From contig NZ_FTNM01000005.1 of NCBI RefSeq assembly GCF_900156415.1, positions 62,001-126,000 of the forward strand: DNA of 64,000 nt, read 5' to 3'. This document shows, in pieces, positions 9,178 through 19,474 of this stretch. The notes under the pieces are model-generated. The model saw only the letters and a program-made list of their open reading frames with translations. It searched no databases and was not told the DNA's origin. Source of the DNA: Pontibacter lucknowensis (GTDB lineage Bacteria > Bacteroidota > Bacteroidia > Cytophagales > Hymenobacteraceae). Both the position numbers and the translations under genes were made by a program. Position 1 is the first letter of the stretch. Every line of letters starts with the position of its first letter.

Positions 9178-9215
9178 AAAAAAAATCGGTAGCAAGCCTT
9201 GCAGCCTCTACCGAT
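9178..9215 (-). terminator. Terminator of obg
   Basis: Arms ATCGGTAG (9185-9192) and CTACCGAT (9208-9215), with an inner GCAAG/CTTGC palindrome. The plus-strand A-run at 9178-9184 gives a T-tail to minus-strand transcripts. It separates obg from the grpE-dnaJ operon. Confidence 0.75.
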
Positions 9216-9241
9216 GTGTATTCTCAAACTGGCTGCAGCAA

Positions 9242-10234
9242 CTATGAGTTGAGCGCCGACCAGATCATGTCTTTTAGCTGCGTGATATTCTTCTGGGTCA
9301 TGCTCGAAATAAACACCGTTGGAATATCTTTCGGTAAGGTTTCGCGCATTTCAGCTTCCAGTTCGTCGTCAATCATATCCGTCTTTGTGATGGCTAGAAT
9401 GCGCTTCTTGTCGAGTAGCTCCGGATTGTAGGTCTGCAGTTCGTTTACCAACACCTTGTACTCCTCAGCTATATCCGGGCTGTCGCAGGATATCATGAAC
9501 AGCAGCATAGAGTTACGCTCGATGTGACGCAGAAAACGCAGACCAAGACCTTTGCCTTCCGAAGCTCCCTCGATAATACCAGGTATATCGGCCATTACAA
9601 AGGACCTGTAATCGCGGTAGGCCACTACCCCCAGGTTAGGCTCCAGCGTGGTAAAGGCATAGTTGGCGATCTTTGGTTTTGCCGCTGATACTACTGAAAG
9701 CAAAGTAGACTTGCCGGCATTCGGGAAACCTACCAGCCCGACATCTGCCAGAAGTTTCAGTTCCAGGATCACCCACTCCTCTATACCTGGCTCGCCTGGC
9801 TGTGCATAGCGCGGCGTCTGGTTAGTAGGTGATTTAAAGTGGGCGTTGCCTAGTCCTCCACGGCCACCCGGTGTCAGGATGATCTCCTGTCCGTCCTCGG
9901 TGATCTCGCACATGAACTCGCCGGTCTCGGCATTGCGGGCGATTGTTCCAAGTGGAACCTCCAGTACATCGTCTTTGCCCTGTGCTCCAGTAGAGTGGCT
10001 TGGGCCTCCGTTATGGCCGTTTTCGGCGATCACGTGTTTACGGTACTGCAGGTGCAGCAAAGTCCACAGCTGGGCATTGCCACGCAGGATGATATGGCCT
10101 CCTCTGCCCCCATCGCCGCCGTCAGGACCACCCATGGCAGTGCGTTTGTCGCGGTGCAGGTGCGCAGATCCAGCGCCACCGCGACCAGAGCGGGAACAGA
10201 TTTTTACGTAATCAATAAAGTTGGATTGGGCCAA
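9242..10234 (-). CDS. obg: GTPase Obg (TTG start)
   Basis: Ribosome-associated GTPase acting in 50S maturation and stress control. The glycine-rich Obg fold fills 1-155, followed by the G domain with [12 protein letters not shown], the switch region [16 protein letters not shown] and the TKTD specificity motif. The frame opens at TTG 10276, but those first 14 codons lie in a hairpin and are unlike Obg. The TTG at 10234 gives [12 protein letters not shown], exactly the family start, for 330 residues. No ATG is available before residue about 48, so a TTG start seems certain. It lies downstream of adk and hpt on the same strand. Confidence 0.93.
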   Translation of the reverse strand: MAQSNFIDYVKICSRSGRGGAGSAHLHRDKRTAMGGPDGGDGGRGGHIILRGNAQLWTLLHLQYRKHVIAENGHNGGPSHSTGAQGKDDVLEVPLGTIARNAETGEFMCEITEDGQEIILTPGGRGGLGNAHFKSPTNQTPRYAQPGEPGIEEWVILELKLLADVGLVGFPNAGKSTLLSVVSAAKPKIANYAFTTLEPNLGVVAYRDYRSFVMADIPGIIEGASEGKGLGLRFLRHIERNSMLLFMISCDSPDIAEEYKVLVNELQTYNPELLDKKRILAITKTDMIDDELEAEMRETLPKDIPTVFISSMTQKNITQLKDMIWSALNS

Positions 10235-10263
10235 TGTAGGTAATGCTAATAGGTATAAATTAT

Positions 10264-10312
10264 AAGGTATAAGCAAGTCCGGAGCATCAAAGTTCCGGCC
10301 TGCTTATACCTT
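10264..10312. other. Long hairpin between adk and obg
   Basis: Perfect 12-bp arms AAGGTATAAGCA (10264-10275) and TGCTTATACCTT (10301-10312), with an inner CCGGA/TCCGG stem. No T-run follows on either strand, so it is not a canonical terminator. It may attenuate or process the adk-obg transcript. The arms contain the genome-frequent GGTATA word. Confidence 0.55.
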
Positions 10313-10345
10313 CTATGTTCTTTCTAAATAAAGCTTTGAAGAAGA

Positions 10346-10936
10346 TTACTTCTGCTGCTTCTCTTTCAAGGAGTCAACCTGCTTGCAAAGTTCAGCAAAG
10401 ATTTCCTCGATCTCGCCAATTCCATCTACTGCGCAGTACTTGTCCTGACCTGCATAGTAATCAGCCACTGGCGTAGTTTTGGTGTTATACTCCTGTATGC
10501 GCTTGCGGATCAGCTCTTCGTTCTGGTCGTCCGGACGGCCAGAAGTCTCACCGCGCAGCAACAGTCGCTTGGTCAGCTCTTCATCGTCTACTTTCAGCGC
10601 GATCATGCACGAAATTTCGGTGCCATGGTCCATCAAAAGTTTATCCAGTCCCTGCGCCTGAGGCACAGTACGAGGGAAGCCATCAAAGATAAAACCACCT
10701 GCGTGGCTATGCTCCTTCACTTTGTTCTCGATCATGCCGATCACCACTTCGTCTGGAACCAGTATACCGTTGTCCATCAACGACTTGGCCTTCATACCCA
10801 GCTCGGTGCCAGCGGCAATTTCAGAACGGAGCAAATCACCAGTAGAAAGGTGGATCAGGTTATATTTATCTATCAGCTTTTGGCTTTGCGTACCTTTACC
10901 AGCACCAGGAGGGCCAAACAAAACGATGTTGAGCAT
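10346..10936 (-). CDS. adk: Adenylate kinase
   Basis: Interconverts ATP + AMP and 2 ADP. 196 residues with P-loop GPPGAGKGTQ at 8-17, the AMP-binding STGDLLR segment, the FDGFPRT motif and the LID segment RGETSGRPDDQNEE. It is a short-lid form without zinc cysteines. ATG at 10936 lies directly before the P-loop strand, as expected. It is between hpt and obg in the same orientation, a common Bacteroidota order. Confidence 0.96.
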   Translation of the reverse strand: MLNIVLFGPPGAGKGTQSQKLIDKYNLIHLSTGDLLRSEIAAGTELGMKAKSLMDNGILVPDEVVIGMIENKVKEHSHAGGFIFDGFPRTVPQAQGLDKLLMDHGTEISCMIALKVDDEELTKRLLLRGETSGRPDDQNEELIRKRIQEYNTKTTPVADYYAGQDKYCAVDGIGEIEEIFAELCKQVDSLKEKQQK

Positions 10937-11051
10937 ATCTTTGATTTATGATAAAAAACAAATTTAAGTATAAAATCGGTGTATTGTTCAATAATTTTTG
11001 AGTTGCGCCTAATCTGAGTCGGCCCTTTCTGCTTCAGGCACGCCAGACTCC

Positions 11052-11594
11052 TTAAGATACGATTTTGTAAATATCGCGCAGGTTGCGGCCCAATCCATTA
11101 TAGTCGAGTCCATAGCCAACTACAAAGTCATTCGGGATAGACTTGGCCACGTACTTCACATCCAGCTGGTGCTGCAGGCATTCAGGCTTCATCAGCAGCG
11201 TTACGATCTCGAGCGAGGAAGGATTCTTCTCTTGAAGTTGGTGCAGCAGCGCATTTACGGTGTGTCCTGTGTCCACGATGTCTTCGATGATCAGCACGTC
11301 ACGCCCTTCAATGTTTTCAGTCAGACCCAGTACTTCCTTCACATGGCCGGTGCTTTGCATATCCTGGTAGGACGACATGCGGATGAAAGATATTTCGCAA
11401 GGTATGTTGATGCGCTTCATCAGATCGGCTGTAAACATGAACGACCCGTTCAGTACTGCCAGAAAAAGTGGGTTTTTACCAGCATAGTCCTGCTCAATTT
11501 GCTCTGCCAGCATCACTATGCGTGCAATGATTTCTTCTTCGTACATGTAGGTACTGAAGTCACAATCGTGAATCGTGATTGTACGGGGATCCAT
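11052..11594 (-). CDS. hpt: Hypoxanthine phosphoribosyltransferase
   Basis: Purine salvage enzyme converting hypoxanthine or guanine plus PRPP into IMP or GMP. The PRPP-binding motif VLIIEDIVDTGHT is present, as are SFIRMSSYQ and the C-terminal DFVVGYGLDYNG. The frame is open to 11681, but the upstream 29 codons overlap a terminator hairpin (11636-11670), so I start at the ATG 11594 (MDPRTITIHD), giving 180 residues, the family length. It heads a probable hpt-adk-obg cluster. Confidence 0.93.
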   Translation of the reverse strand: MDPRTITIHDCDFSTYMYEEEIIARIVMLAEQIEQDYAGKNPLFLAVLNGSFMFTADLMKRINIPCEISFIRMSSYQDMQSTGHVKEVLGLTENIEGRDVLIIEDIVDTGHTVNALLHQLQEKNPSSLEIVTLLMKPECLQHQLDVKYVAKSIPNDFVVGYGLDYNGLGRNLRDIYKIVS

Positions 11595-11635
11595 ATAGCG
11601 TATCGGTCTTGTTGGTAAACAAAGGTAAGGATAAT

Positions 11636-11670
11636 AAAAAATAAGCCCAACCGAATAGTTGGGCTTATTT
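11636..11670 (-). terminator. Terminator of the membrane pyrophosphatase gene
   Basis: 13-bp perfect arms AAATAAGCCCAAC (11639-11651) and GTTGGGCTTATTT (11658-11670). The A-run on the left is the T-tail for the minus strand. Confidence 0.8.
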
Positions 11671-11692
11671 ATACTTCGCATACTTGTGTTGG

Positions 11693-13939
11693 TTACCTAG
11701 CCGTCAGACCGGCAACAATAACTGTATTCTCAGGATTGATATGCTGCACTGTAGATGGTGCCTCCTGCTCTAGCTGCATGTTCAGGTTTGGTTCCTCAGG
11801 TATAGCTGGGGTACGCTCTGTGGCAATGTGAGGCGCAATTACTAATGACACGATCGACATCAGCTTGATGAGGATGTTCATAGACGGGCCTGATGTATCC
11901 TTGAACGGATCACCTACCGTGTCGCCCGTTACAGACGCTTTGTGGGCGTCAGAGCCTTTGTACTCCATCTTGCCATTGATTTCCACGCCTTTCTCAAACG
12001 ACTTCTTGGCATTGTCCCAGGCGCCACCGGCGTTAGACTGGAACATCGCCATCAGTACCCCTGATACGGTTACACCAGCCAGCAGGCCACCTAGAATTTC
12101 AGCTGAAGGCGTTTCATCAAAAACACCTCTGAAACCAAAGCCCACTACAACCGGCACAATCAGGGCAATAGCACCCGGTAACATCATTTCACGAATAGCG
12201 GCTTTAGTAGAGATAGCCACGCATTTCTCATATTCCGGCTGGCCTGTACCTTCCATGATGCCTGGGATCTCGCGGAACTGACGGCGCACTTCATGCACCA
12301 TGGCCATAGCCGCACGACCTACGGCCGCGATTGCCAATGCCGAGAAGATAAACGGAATCATGGCACCAATGAAGAGACCCGCCAGCACAGGGGCTTTGTA
12401 AAGGTCGATGCTCGAGATGCCCGCTATCCCTACAAACGCAGCAAACAGCGCAAGTGAGGTGAGAGCAGCCGAAGCGATCGCGAAGCCTTTACCGGTCGCA
12501 GCAGTTGTGTTGCCTACGGCGTCCAAGATATCGGTACGACCGCGCACTTCTTTTGGCAGTTCGCTCATCTCGGCTATACCACCTGCGTTGTCGGCAATAG
12601 GACCGAAAGCGTCGATGGCCAGCTGCATGGCTGTTGTCGCCATCATACCCGCCGCCGCAATAGCTACGCCATAAAGACCAGCCGAGGCGTAAGACAGTAC
12701 GATACCCGCGGCCAGCACAATGATAGGCAATACAGTCGAATGCATGCCTACTGCCAAACCAGCAATGATGTTGGTAGCGTGCCCGGTAGAAGACTGCTGT
12801 ACGATAGAATTAACAGGCTTTTTGCCCATTGCCGTGTAGTACTCTGTAATGATACTCATAAGCGTACCTACTACAAGACCCACAATCACAGCGATAAATA
12901 CACCGTTTGAAGTAAACTCGAAGTTACGCAGGTTCATGTTCTCAGGCAGCAGCCAGTGAATAGCGAAATAAGCACCCACTGCCGTCAGCGCTACCGAGAT
13001 CCAGTTGCCCAGGTTGAGAGCCGCCTGCACATTGCCACCTTCCTTTACACGAATAAAGAGCATACCGATCAGGGAGAAGACAATACCCAGACCAGCAATG
13101 AACATCGGAAGAATGATCGGGGCCATGCCGCCGAAATTGTCCTGCGAAACCACTTCGCGGCCTAACACCATGGTTGCCAGGATAGTAGCCACGTACGAAC
13201 CGAAAAGGTCGGCCCCCATACCTGCTACGTCACCCACGTTATCGCCCACGTTGTCGGCAATAGTAGCTGGGTTACGCGGGTCATCCTCCGGTATACCTGC
13301 TTCTACTTTACCTACCAGGTCAGCACCTACGTCGGCTGCTTTGGTATAGATACCACCACCGACACGGGCAAAGAGGGCAATACTTTCAGCACCCAGTGAG
13401 AAGCCGGTGAGTACTTCCAGCGCCACTTCCATCTCGTGGCCGTTCACATTACCGTTCACGCTGTATACAAAGAAGTAGTAAAGCACGATGAAAAGTGAGC
13501 CAAGGCCCAGTACCGCCAGACCTGCCACACCCATACCCATTACGGAGCCACCTGCAAATGACACGTTCAGTGCACGCGAAAGGCTTGTACGGGCTGCTTC
13601 TGCTGTACGCACATTGGCCTTGGTGGCAATGCGCATACCAATGAAACCGGCGATGGCCGAAAAGAGAGCACCAATGATAAAGGCTATGACAATTGTCCAG
13701 TGGGAGTTTTCACCGGTATAGCCCAGATAAAAAAGAAATATACTGGCGATGACCACAAAGTAGAAGAGCACTTTGTACTCCGCTTTCAAAAAGGCCATGG
13801 CACCATCGGCAATGTGACGGGCAATCTCCGTCATGCGTTCGTTACCTGCTGCTTGCTTCGTTACCCAAGCCGACCTGATAAAGGTATACAGGAGGGCCGC
13901 CAGACCAAATCCAGGAATTGCGTAGAGAATAGTTTCCAT
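11693..13939 (-). CDS. hppA: Membrane-bound ion-translocating pyrophosphatase, K+-dependent type
   Basis: A 748-residue, about 16-helix pump that couples pyrophosphate hydrolysis to H+ or Na+ export. The substrate site DNVGDNVGDVAG and the later ADNAGGIAEM and DTVGDPFKDTSGP motifs are intact. The segment GNTTAATGKG has Ala at the position that separates K+-dependent (Ala) from K+-independent (Lys) enzymes, so K+ dependence is predicted. The ion pumped cannot be told by eye. The last about 40 residues form an extra hydrophilic tail after the final helix. Single-gene unit with its own terminator. Confidence 0.96.
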   Translation of the reverse strand: METILYAIPGFGLAALLYTFIRSAWVTKQAAGNERMTEIARHIADGAMAFLKAEYKVLFYFVVIASIFLFYLGYTGENSHWTIVIAFIIGALFSAIAGFIGMRIATKANVRTAEAARTSLSRALNVSFAGGSVMGMGVAGLAVLGLGSLFIVLYYFFVYSVNGNVNGHEMEVALEVLTGFSLGAESIALFARVGGGIYTKAADVGADLVGKVEAGIPEDDPRNPATIADNVGDNVGDVAGMGADLFGSYVATILATMVLGREVVSQDNFGGMAPIILPMFIAGLGIVFSLIGMLFIRVKEGGNVQAALNLGNWISVALTAVGAYFAIHWLLPENMNLRNFEFTSNGVFIAVIVGLVVGTLMSIITEYYTAMGKKPVNSIVQQSSTGHATNIIAGLAVGMHSTVLPIIVLAAGIVLSYASAGLYGVAIAAAGMMATTAMQLAIDAFGPIADNAGGIAEMSELPKEVRGRTDILDAVGNTTAATGKGFAIASAALTSLALFAAFVGIAGISSIDLYKAPVLAGLFIGAMIPFIFSALAIAAVGRAAMAMVHEVRRQFREIPGIMEGTGQPEYEKCVAISTKAAIREMMLPGAIALIVPVVVGFGFRGVFDETPSAEILGGLLAGVTVSGVLMAMFQSNAGGAWDNAKKSFEKGVEINGKMEYKGSDAHKASVTGDTVGDPFKDTSGPSMNILIKLMSIVSLVIAPHIATERTPAIPEEPNLNMQLEQEAPSTVQHINPENTVIVAGLTAR

Positions 13940-14153
13940 TCAATAAGAGTTAGTTTTGTTAATAAGGGTTGAGATTCTGAAATTGCTATATAGAGCTATT
14001 AAAGAAAGGCTATTCGTTTGACTTTTCCAAATAATTGGCTGCAAAGCTGCATTTAGCAGATATAGGCTATATTTCTAAACCTGAAGCTATTGCGCTGCTT
14101 ATCCTGTACCAAAGGGCTTCAACCTAACCTCAACCGCCTCAACTACCCTAAAA

Positions 14154-14189
14154 GACATAAAAAAGGGCTGCTTATGCCTAGCAGCCCTT
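14154..14189 (-). terminator. Terminator of the M42 peptidase gene
   Basis: Arms AAGGGCTGCT (14163-14172) and AGCAGCCCTT (14180-14189) with a 7-nt loop; the plus-strand A-rich left side gives the T-tail on minus. Confidence 0.75.
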
Positions 14190-14212
14190 GTCTAAATCCT
14201 AATCTCAAGTAC

Positions 14213-15127
14213 CTAGAGCTTCTCCATCAACTCCCGGTACAAAGCTACCATACTCTCGATGTCTTTATTGTTGACGATCTCATTTGGGGTATGCACATTA
14301 TCTTCCGGCGCTCCTACAAAACACCAATCCCATGGATAAGGCCCGTGTTGTAATTCTTTAGCATCACTGCCGCCCGAGCCTTCTACTTCCAGTTGATAAG
14401 GTATACCGGAGGCTTTGGCTATACCTATGATCTTCTCGACATATGACCGACGCGGTATAAGACTGTCGCGCATAGAGATCACCACGCCCTCACCTGCCTT
14501 CACTCCCTCCGTTACCCAGGTAATATCCGAGATTAGCGCCTGATGCACACCGTAGCGCTCAGCAATATACTTGGCCAGGTATGCCACTGAACCGCCACCG
14601 TGCTCCTCCCAACTACTGAACGCAATGATGCCATTCTCCAATGTCTCAGCAACTTTTAAAGCGCTCCACACACCAAGTCTGTTATCAAGATAGCAGGATT
14701 GCACTGTTTCATCCGTTTCCCGGAAATCGCACTTAAACACAAGCTCTGTTCCACGTTCTATCTCACGTTCATAGCTGTAACTAATCTCGTGCTCTTCCTC
14801 GTCAAACTCCAGCGTACACTCAATTTTACCCTGTGAGTCCTCACCCACCAGCGTATAGCCGGTTTCCAGGTCAGGCCCTCCGATTTTTACGAGCTGCTTT
14901 CCGTAGCGCACTGTAAAGCCAATGGAGTCTATATGGGCAAAAATGGCAGTTCGGGGCTTCCCAAATATTAACAAAATACAATCCTGAAAGCCCTCCCCAT
15001 AAAGTATAATAGGTTGCTGTTTCCACTGAACTTTATGTTCTTCAATGTAGTTAAGCAGAAAATCGGTTAGTTTTTTCTCGTTGCCGGACGGTGCGTGTAT
15101 GCTGCAGAGTTGTTTCAGAAGTTTCAT
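14213..15127 (-). CDS. M42-family metallo-aminopeptidase
   Basis: 304 residues from the ATG at 15127 (the frame opens 7 codons earlier at a TTG). Metal ligands and catalytic residues of the M42/M20-like fold are visible: FAHIDSIGF (His-x-Asp), [10 protein letters not shown] (bridging Asp), WEEHGGGS (catalytic Glu pair) and the final HTPNE histidine. Such enzymes are dinuclear zinc or cobalt aminopeptidases trimming peptides in the cytoplasm. No signal peptide. It is divergent from the TPR protein at 15239, and the 111-bp spacer must hold both promoters. Confidence 0.85.
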   Translation of the reverse strand: MKLLKQLCSIHAPSGNEKKLTDFLLNYIEEHKVQWKQQPIILYGEGFQDCILLIFGKPRTAIFAHIDSIGFTVRYGKQLVKIGGPDLETGYTLVGEDSQGKIECTLEFDEEEHEISYSYEREIERGTELVFKCDFRETDETVQSCYLDNRLGVWSALKVAETLENGIIAFSSWEEHGGGSVAYLAKYIAERYGVHQALISDITWVTEGVKAGEGVVISMRDSLIPRRSYVEKIIGIAKASGIPYQLEVEGSGGSDAKELQHGPYPWDWCFVGAPEDNVHTPNEIVNNKDIESMVALYRELMEKL

Positions 15128-15238
15128 GCAATATTTCTTTTGTATCAATTCAAAATTAATATAATTGTTGTACTTTTATTACCTGTTTACCAGATAAGGA
15201 GGCTACAAACACGATACGCCGGATTTTCCTTTTTACTT

Positions 15239-16483
15239 ATGAAGAAGATTGTACTTGCATTTCTCGGTATCACCCTGTCACACTTTGCTTTGGGCCAGGG
15301 CTCTAAGGCGCAGTCTGATACAGCTATACGAGAAGTCACAATACAATCGGTAGAGGTTATACCTGCGGCTGGGAACATCAAAGGCATGCTGCTCATGGAT
15401 AAAGACATCCAGTATGAACTGGAGGGCGCCGTGGACAACATGTACAACTTTAAGTACGAATTGGCCGAGAAGCAATTCAAATCTTTGCGCCGCCGTTATC
15501 CGAATCACCCCCTTCCTTACTTCCTGATGGGCCTCAGCCAATGGTGGAAGATCGTACCTACCAATATACAGACTACGCAATACGACGATCTGTTCTTTGC
15601 CTATATGGATTCAACCATCCAAAAAGCTGAGACACTTTATGATCAGAACAACAAAGACTATGAAGCAGCCTTTTTCCTATCGGCTGCCAACGGATTTGCC
15701 GGTCGCCTGCACTCAGAGCGCAGCAACTGGCGCAAAGCCACCATTGCCAGCAAACGATCACTGGAATATTTAGAGAAAGCCAAGGCTGGCAACGGCCTGA
15801 GCCCTGAGTTTTTGTTTGGGGAAGCGCTCTTCAACTACTACTCCATCTGGATTCACGAAAACTACAAGATGCTGCGTCCTGTGCTGGCTTTTTTCCCGAG
15901 TGGCGACAAGCGACTAGGTATAAAACAGTTGCGTTATGTAGCAAATAACGGTTTCTATACCGGCACGGAGGCTAAATTCTTTCTAATGAAGATATATGCC
16001 AATGAGGAAGGGAACATGGAGGCCGCATTGGATCTGGTAAAAGGGCTGGTTGAAAAATACCCGAACAATGCCTACTTCCAGCGCTTCTATGCACGTGCTC
16101 TTTTCGTGCAGGGCCACTTTACCATGGCAGAGCGGGTGTGTCTTGACATTCTAAGTAAGCTCGACCGGCGTATGCCAGGCTACGAAGCTGTGAGTGGACG
16201 TTACGCCTCTTATATTCTGGCTTATATCAACCAGAATAAGTATCGTGATTTCCAAAAGGCAAAGGCTTACTACCAGAACTCAATCACTTACGCTGAAATG
16301 AGCAATGAGCGTGATTCCGGTTACTTCGTCAATTCATACTTGAACCTTGCCCGTATTGCCAAACAGGAGCGCGAACTAAAAACAGCGAAGCATTATTACG
16401 GGATTGTACTGGAAACAACCGACAAAAAGCATGCGGCTAATAAGGAAGCGAAGGACTTTATGAAGGCGCACAAAAAGATCTAA
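15239..16483 (+). CDS. Secreted TPR-repeat protein
   Basis: 414 residues. The ATG at 15239 starts a signal peptide (MKKIVLAFLGITLSHFALGQ); the frame is open upstream to 15095, but that part covers the intergenic region. The mature part is a series of helix pairs with TPR-like spacing (for example about residues 65-100, 125-160, 225-290, 300-345, 360-400). It is probably a periplasmic scaffold. No enzyme domain is seen. It ends just before a very strong bidirectional terminator. Confidence 0.8.
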   Translation: MKKIVLAFLGITLSHFALGQGSKAQSDTAIREVTIQSVEVIPAAGNIKGMLLMDKDIQYELEGAVDNMYNFKYELAEKQFKSLRRRYPNHPLPYFLMGLSQWWKIVPTNIQTTQYDDLFFAYMDSTIQKAETLYDQNNKDYEAAFFLSAANGFAGRLHSERSNWRKATIASKRSLEYLEKAKAGNGLSPEFLFGEALFNYYSIWIHENYKMLRPVLAFFPSGDKRLGIKQLRYVANNGFYTGTEAKFFLMKIYANEEGNMEAALDLVKGLVEKYPNNAYFQRFYARALFVQGHFTMAERVCLDILSKLDRRMPGYEAVSGRYASYILAYINQNKYRDFQKAKAYYQNSITYAEMSNERDSGYFVNSYLNLARIAKQERELKTAKHYYGIVLETTDKKHAANKEAKDFMKAHKKI

Positions 16484-16500
16484 CCTCACCAAAGGATGTA

Positions 16501-16548
16501 AACACAGAAGGGCCCTGACATCGCCAAGTGTCAGGGCCCTTCTGTGTT
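16501..16548. terminator. Very strong bidirectional terminator
   Basis: Perfect 20-bp arms at 16501-16520 and 16529-16548 around an 8-nt loop, with core GAAGGGCCCTGACA. It serves the TPR gene on plus and the UDP-sugar operon on minus. Confidence 0.85.
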
Positions 16549-16562
16549 TATTTGCAAAGCGC

Positions 16563-17528
16563 CTAATCTACTACACGTTCAACAGGCAGTTTCACTTTCT
16601 CCTTAAAGTACTCGAGTGTTCTCTGCAGACCTTCAGCACGGTCCACCTTCGGCTCCCAACCTAGCACCTCTTTGGCTTTCGAGATGTCCGGCTGGCGCTT
16701 CTGCGGGTCGTCGGTCGGCAGGGGCTGGTACTCGATGTTGAGCTCCGCGCCGGTCAGCCGGCAGATTTCCTCGGCAAACTGCCTGATGGTGATCTCGGAC
16801 GGGTTGCCCACGTTCACCGGGTACGGGTAGTCGCTCAGCAGCAGGCGGTAGATGCCCTCCACCAGGTCGTCCACGTAGCAGAAGGAGCGCGTCTGGCTGC
16901 CGTCGCCGAAAATGCTCAGCGGCTCGCCGCGCAGGGCCTGGCTCAGGAAGGCAGGCAGTACGCGGCCGTCGTCCAGTCGCATGCGCGGACCGTAGGTGTT
17001 GAAAATACGCACAATACGCGTCTCCAGCCCGTGGTGCATGTGGTAAGCCATGGTCATGGCCTCCTGGAAGCGCTTGGCCTCGTCATAGCAACCGCGAGGT
17101 CCCACCGGGTTCACATTGCCCCAGTAGTCTTCGTTCTGCGGGTGCACGAGCGGGTCGCCGTATACCTCCGACGTGGAGGCGATGAGCATGCGCGCGCCCT
17201 TGGCCTTGGCCAGGCCCAGCAGGTTGTGCGTACCCAGCGAGCCTACTTTCAGCGTCTGGATCGGAATTTTGAGGTAGTCGATCGGGCTGGCCGGCGAGGC
17301 GAAGTGCAGGATGTAGTCCAGCTCTCCCGGCACGTGCACAAACTTGGACACGTCATGGTGGTAGAACTCAAACTGCTCCAGCTTGAAAAGGTGCTCAATG
17401 TTCTCCAGGTTGCCCGTGATCAGGTTGTCCATCGCGATCACGTGGTAACCCTCGGCTATGAATCTGTCGCACAGGTGGGAGCCGAGAAAGCCGGCTCCCC
17501 CCGTTACCAATACTCTTTTTCTGGCCAT
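16563..17528 (-). CDS. UDP-glucuronate decarboxylase (UDP-xylose synthase)
   Basis: 321-residue extended short-chain dehydrogenase. NAD site [12 protein letters not shown] at the N-terminus, the catalytic STSEVYGDP and YDEAKR (Tyr-x3-Lys), and [13 protein letters not shown], which is characteristic of UXS rather than of epimerases. It converts UDP-glucuronate to UDP-xylose. It sits 2 bp downstream of the UDP-glucose dehydrogenase that makes its substrate, so the pair forms a two-step operon for polysaccharide precursors. The gene is visibly GC-richer than its surroundings. Confidence 0.93.
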   Translation of the reverse strand: MARKRVLVTGGAGFLGSHLCDRFIAEGYHVIAMDNLITGNLENIEHLFKLEQFEFYHHDVSKFVHVPGELDYILHFASPASPIDYLKIPIQTLKVGSLGTHNLLGLAKAKGARMLIASTSEVYGDPLVHPQNEDYWGNVNPVGPRGCYDEAKRFQEAMTMAYHMHHGLETRIVRIFNTYGPRMRLDDGRVLPAFLSQALRGEPLSIFGDGSQTRSFCYVDDLVEGIYRLLLSDYPYPVNVGNPSEITIRQFAEEICRLTGAELNIEYQPLPTDDPQKRQPDISKAKEVLGWEPKVDRAEGLQRTLEYFKEKVKLPVERVVD

Positions 17529-17530
17529 AC

Positions 17531-18883
17531 TTATACAGTTGCTTTAGTTTCCTGGGCCACCTTGGCCTGCTTGACGCCAATGCCGAAGTAGGTGAAGCCC
17601 TTCTCCTCCATCTCCTTGCAGTCGTAGATGTTTCTTCCGTCGAAGACCACCTTCTCCTTCATCAGCTTGCTGACAACGGCGAAGTTGGGGGAGCGGAACT
17701 CGGGCCACTCGGTCACCAGCAGCAGGGCGTCTGCGTCGATGAGCGTCTCGTACTCGTCCTTGCCGTACTCGATGCGGTCACCCAAAGAGTGCTTTGCCTC
17801 CTTCATGGCCACCGGGTCATAGGCCTTCACCCTGGCACCGCGCTCGAGCAGCTTCTCGATGATGACCAGCGAGGGCGCCTCGCGCATGTCGTCGGTCTTG
17901 GGCTTGAAGGAGAGGCCCCACACGGCGAAGGTCTTGCCCGTCAGGTCGCCTGAGAAGTAGTTGTCCACCTTGTTGAAGAGCACCGACTTCTGACGCTCGT
18001 TGACCGTCTCCACCGACTTGAGCACCTCCATGGAGTAGCCGTTCTCGGAGGCCGTCTTGATCAGGGCCTTCACGTCCTTGGGGAAGCACGATCCCCCGTA
18101 GCCGATGCCCGGGTAGATGAACTTGTTGCCGATGCGCACGTCGCTTCCGATGCCGCGGCGCACCATGTTCACGTCGGCGCCCATGATCTCGCACAGGTTG
18201 GCGATGTCGTTCATGAACGAGATCTTGGTGGCCAGCATGGCGTTGGCCGCGTACTTGGTCATCTCCGCGGACGGGATGTCCATGAAGATCAAGGGGTGGC
18301 CGTTCATCAAAAACGGCTTGTAGAGCTTGGCCATCACCTGCTCGGCCCTGTCGGAGTCCACGCCCACCACGATGCGGTCGGGCTTCAAAAAGTCGTCGAT
18401 GGCGGCCCCCTCCTTCAGAAACTCGGGGTTGGAGGCCACGTCGAAGGCGATGTCGGCGCCGCGCGCCTCAAGCTCCTCTGCGATGGCCTGGCGCACCTTG
18501 GCCGCCGTGCCCACCGGCACGGTGCTCTTGGTCACCACCACCAGGTAGTCGGTCATCGAGCGGCCGATCTCCCGGGCCACGGCCAGCACGTACTTCAGGT
18601 CGGCCGAGCCGTCCTCGCCCGGGGGCGTGCCCACGGCGATGAAGGCCACCTGGCAGCCCTGCACGCTCTCGGCAAGGCTGGTGGAGAAGGAGAGGCGCTC
18701 CTTCTGGGCGTTGCGCGTCACCATCTCCTCGAGGCCCGGCTCGTAGATGGGCAGGATGCCCTGCTTGAGGTTGTCTATCTTCTTGGAGTCGATGTCGATG
18801 CAGGTCACGTCGATGCCCACCTCGGCAAAGCAGGTGCCCGTCACCAGGCCAACATAGCCCGTGCCAACTACAGCTATTCTCAT
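17531..18883 (-). CDS. ugd: UDP-glucose 6-dehydrogenase
   Basis: 450 residues oxidising UDP-glucose to UDP-glucuronate in two NAD-dependent steps. NAD motif [17 protein letters not shown] at the N-terminus, catalytic cysteine in [11 protein letters not shown], and the C-terminal UDP-binding domain are intact. It is the first gene of the operon and has a good -7 box at 18907-18914. GC content and codon choice (nearly all G/C in the third position) differ clearly from neighbours, and the TATACC word common elsewhere is missing; this may reflect recent transfer. Confidence 0.96.
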   Translation of the reverse strand: MRIAVVGTGYVGLVTGTCFAEVGIDVTCIDIDSKKIDNLKQGILPIYEPGLEEMVTRNAQKERLSFSTSLAESVQGCQVAFIAVGTPPGEDGSADLKYVLAVAREIGRSMTDYLVVVTKSTVPVGTAAKVRQAIAEELEARGADIAFDVASNPEFLKEGAAIDDFLKPDRIVVGVDSDRAEQVMAKLYKPFLMNGHPLIFMDIPSAEMTKYAANAMLATKISFMNDIANLCEIMGADVNMVRRGIGSDVRIGNKFIYPGIGYGGSCFPKDVKALIKTASENGYSMEVLKSVETVNERQKSVLFNKVDNYFSGDLTGKTFAVWGLSFKPKTDDMREAPSLVIIEKLLERGARVKAYDPVAMKEAKHSLGDRIEYGKDEYETLIDADALLLVTEWPEFRSPNFAVVSKLMKEKVVFDGRNIYDCKEMEEKGFTYFGIGVKQAKVAQETKATV

Positions 18884-18906
18884 AGGTAAATATTATTAAT
18901 GAAGTA

Positions 18907-18914
18907 CAAACTTA
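18907..18914 (-). promoter_or_regulatory. Bacteroidota -7 promoter box for ugd
   Basis: On the minus strand TAAGTTTG matches TAnnTTTG exactly, 23 bp before the ugd ATG. TTG triplets lie 16 and 23 bp upstream; neither gives the ideal -33 spacing, so only the -7 box is well supported. Confidence 0.5.
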
Positions 18915-19474
18915 AAGTTTTTTAAAAAATCAATATGCAATCTAAACGAGCTTATCCGCATCCCATTGCTGCCAATTCTCATAAACCACTCACTAAACAG
19001 AGCAGTTTATTTTGCGAGCGAAAGCATCAACTTATGCAGCCAGCACCTGTCTCCTGATAAAATGTAAACAGTTGCACAGGGATGTTCCCCATGAAACCCA
19101 CACAGTTAAAAAGTCAAAATTAAACATTTTTTAAGAAGGAGTTGAATTTGGCTACTAATGTTGGCCGCAGGAATACCGGGCAATCTGATCACCTGGCAGA
19201 GCCTTTCCTTCAAAATACCGTGAACCGGCGACTTGTCTTACTTTGTTCAGGACAAAAGTGTTACGGTATATCCTCAAAAATTAAAATAAATCAATACTAC
19301 TTCTTTCCTATCCGACAGCCTGTGTTGCTAGGATACATTCATATACGTCAGTATTATCTGCCAGTAACGCCGTACTCCCACTAAATTGATGCAACTGATA
19401 TATTTTTACTTTTCTCAACAACCTGAGTTCCTGTCTCAAGTATAGATAAGGGTAGAACACACCCTGAGTCACCT
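18915..19474. other. Intergenic region without recognisable gene
   Basis: About 560 bp between divergent ugd and the hydrolase. A short plus-strand frame at 19142-19384 has a TTG start and no family features, so I do not call it. Promoters of both flanking genes must lie here. No repeat or structured RNA is evident. Confidence 0.5.

Noticed and set aside
11052..11681. Longer hpt start at 11681
   Set aside because: The first 29 codons overlap the hairpin terminator of the upstream gene and do not match the family.
19142..19384. 80-codon plus-strand frame in the ugd-hydrolase spacer
   Set aside because: TTG start, no conserved motif and unusual composition; probably chance.
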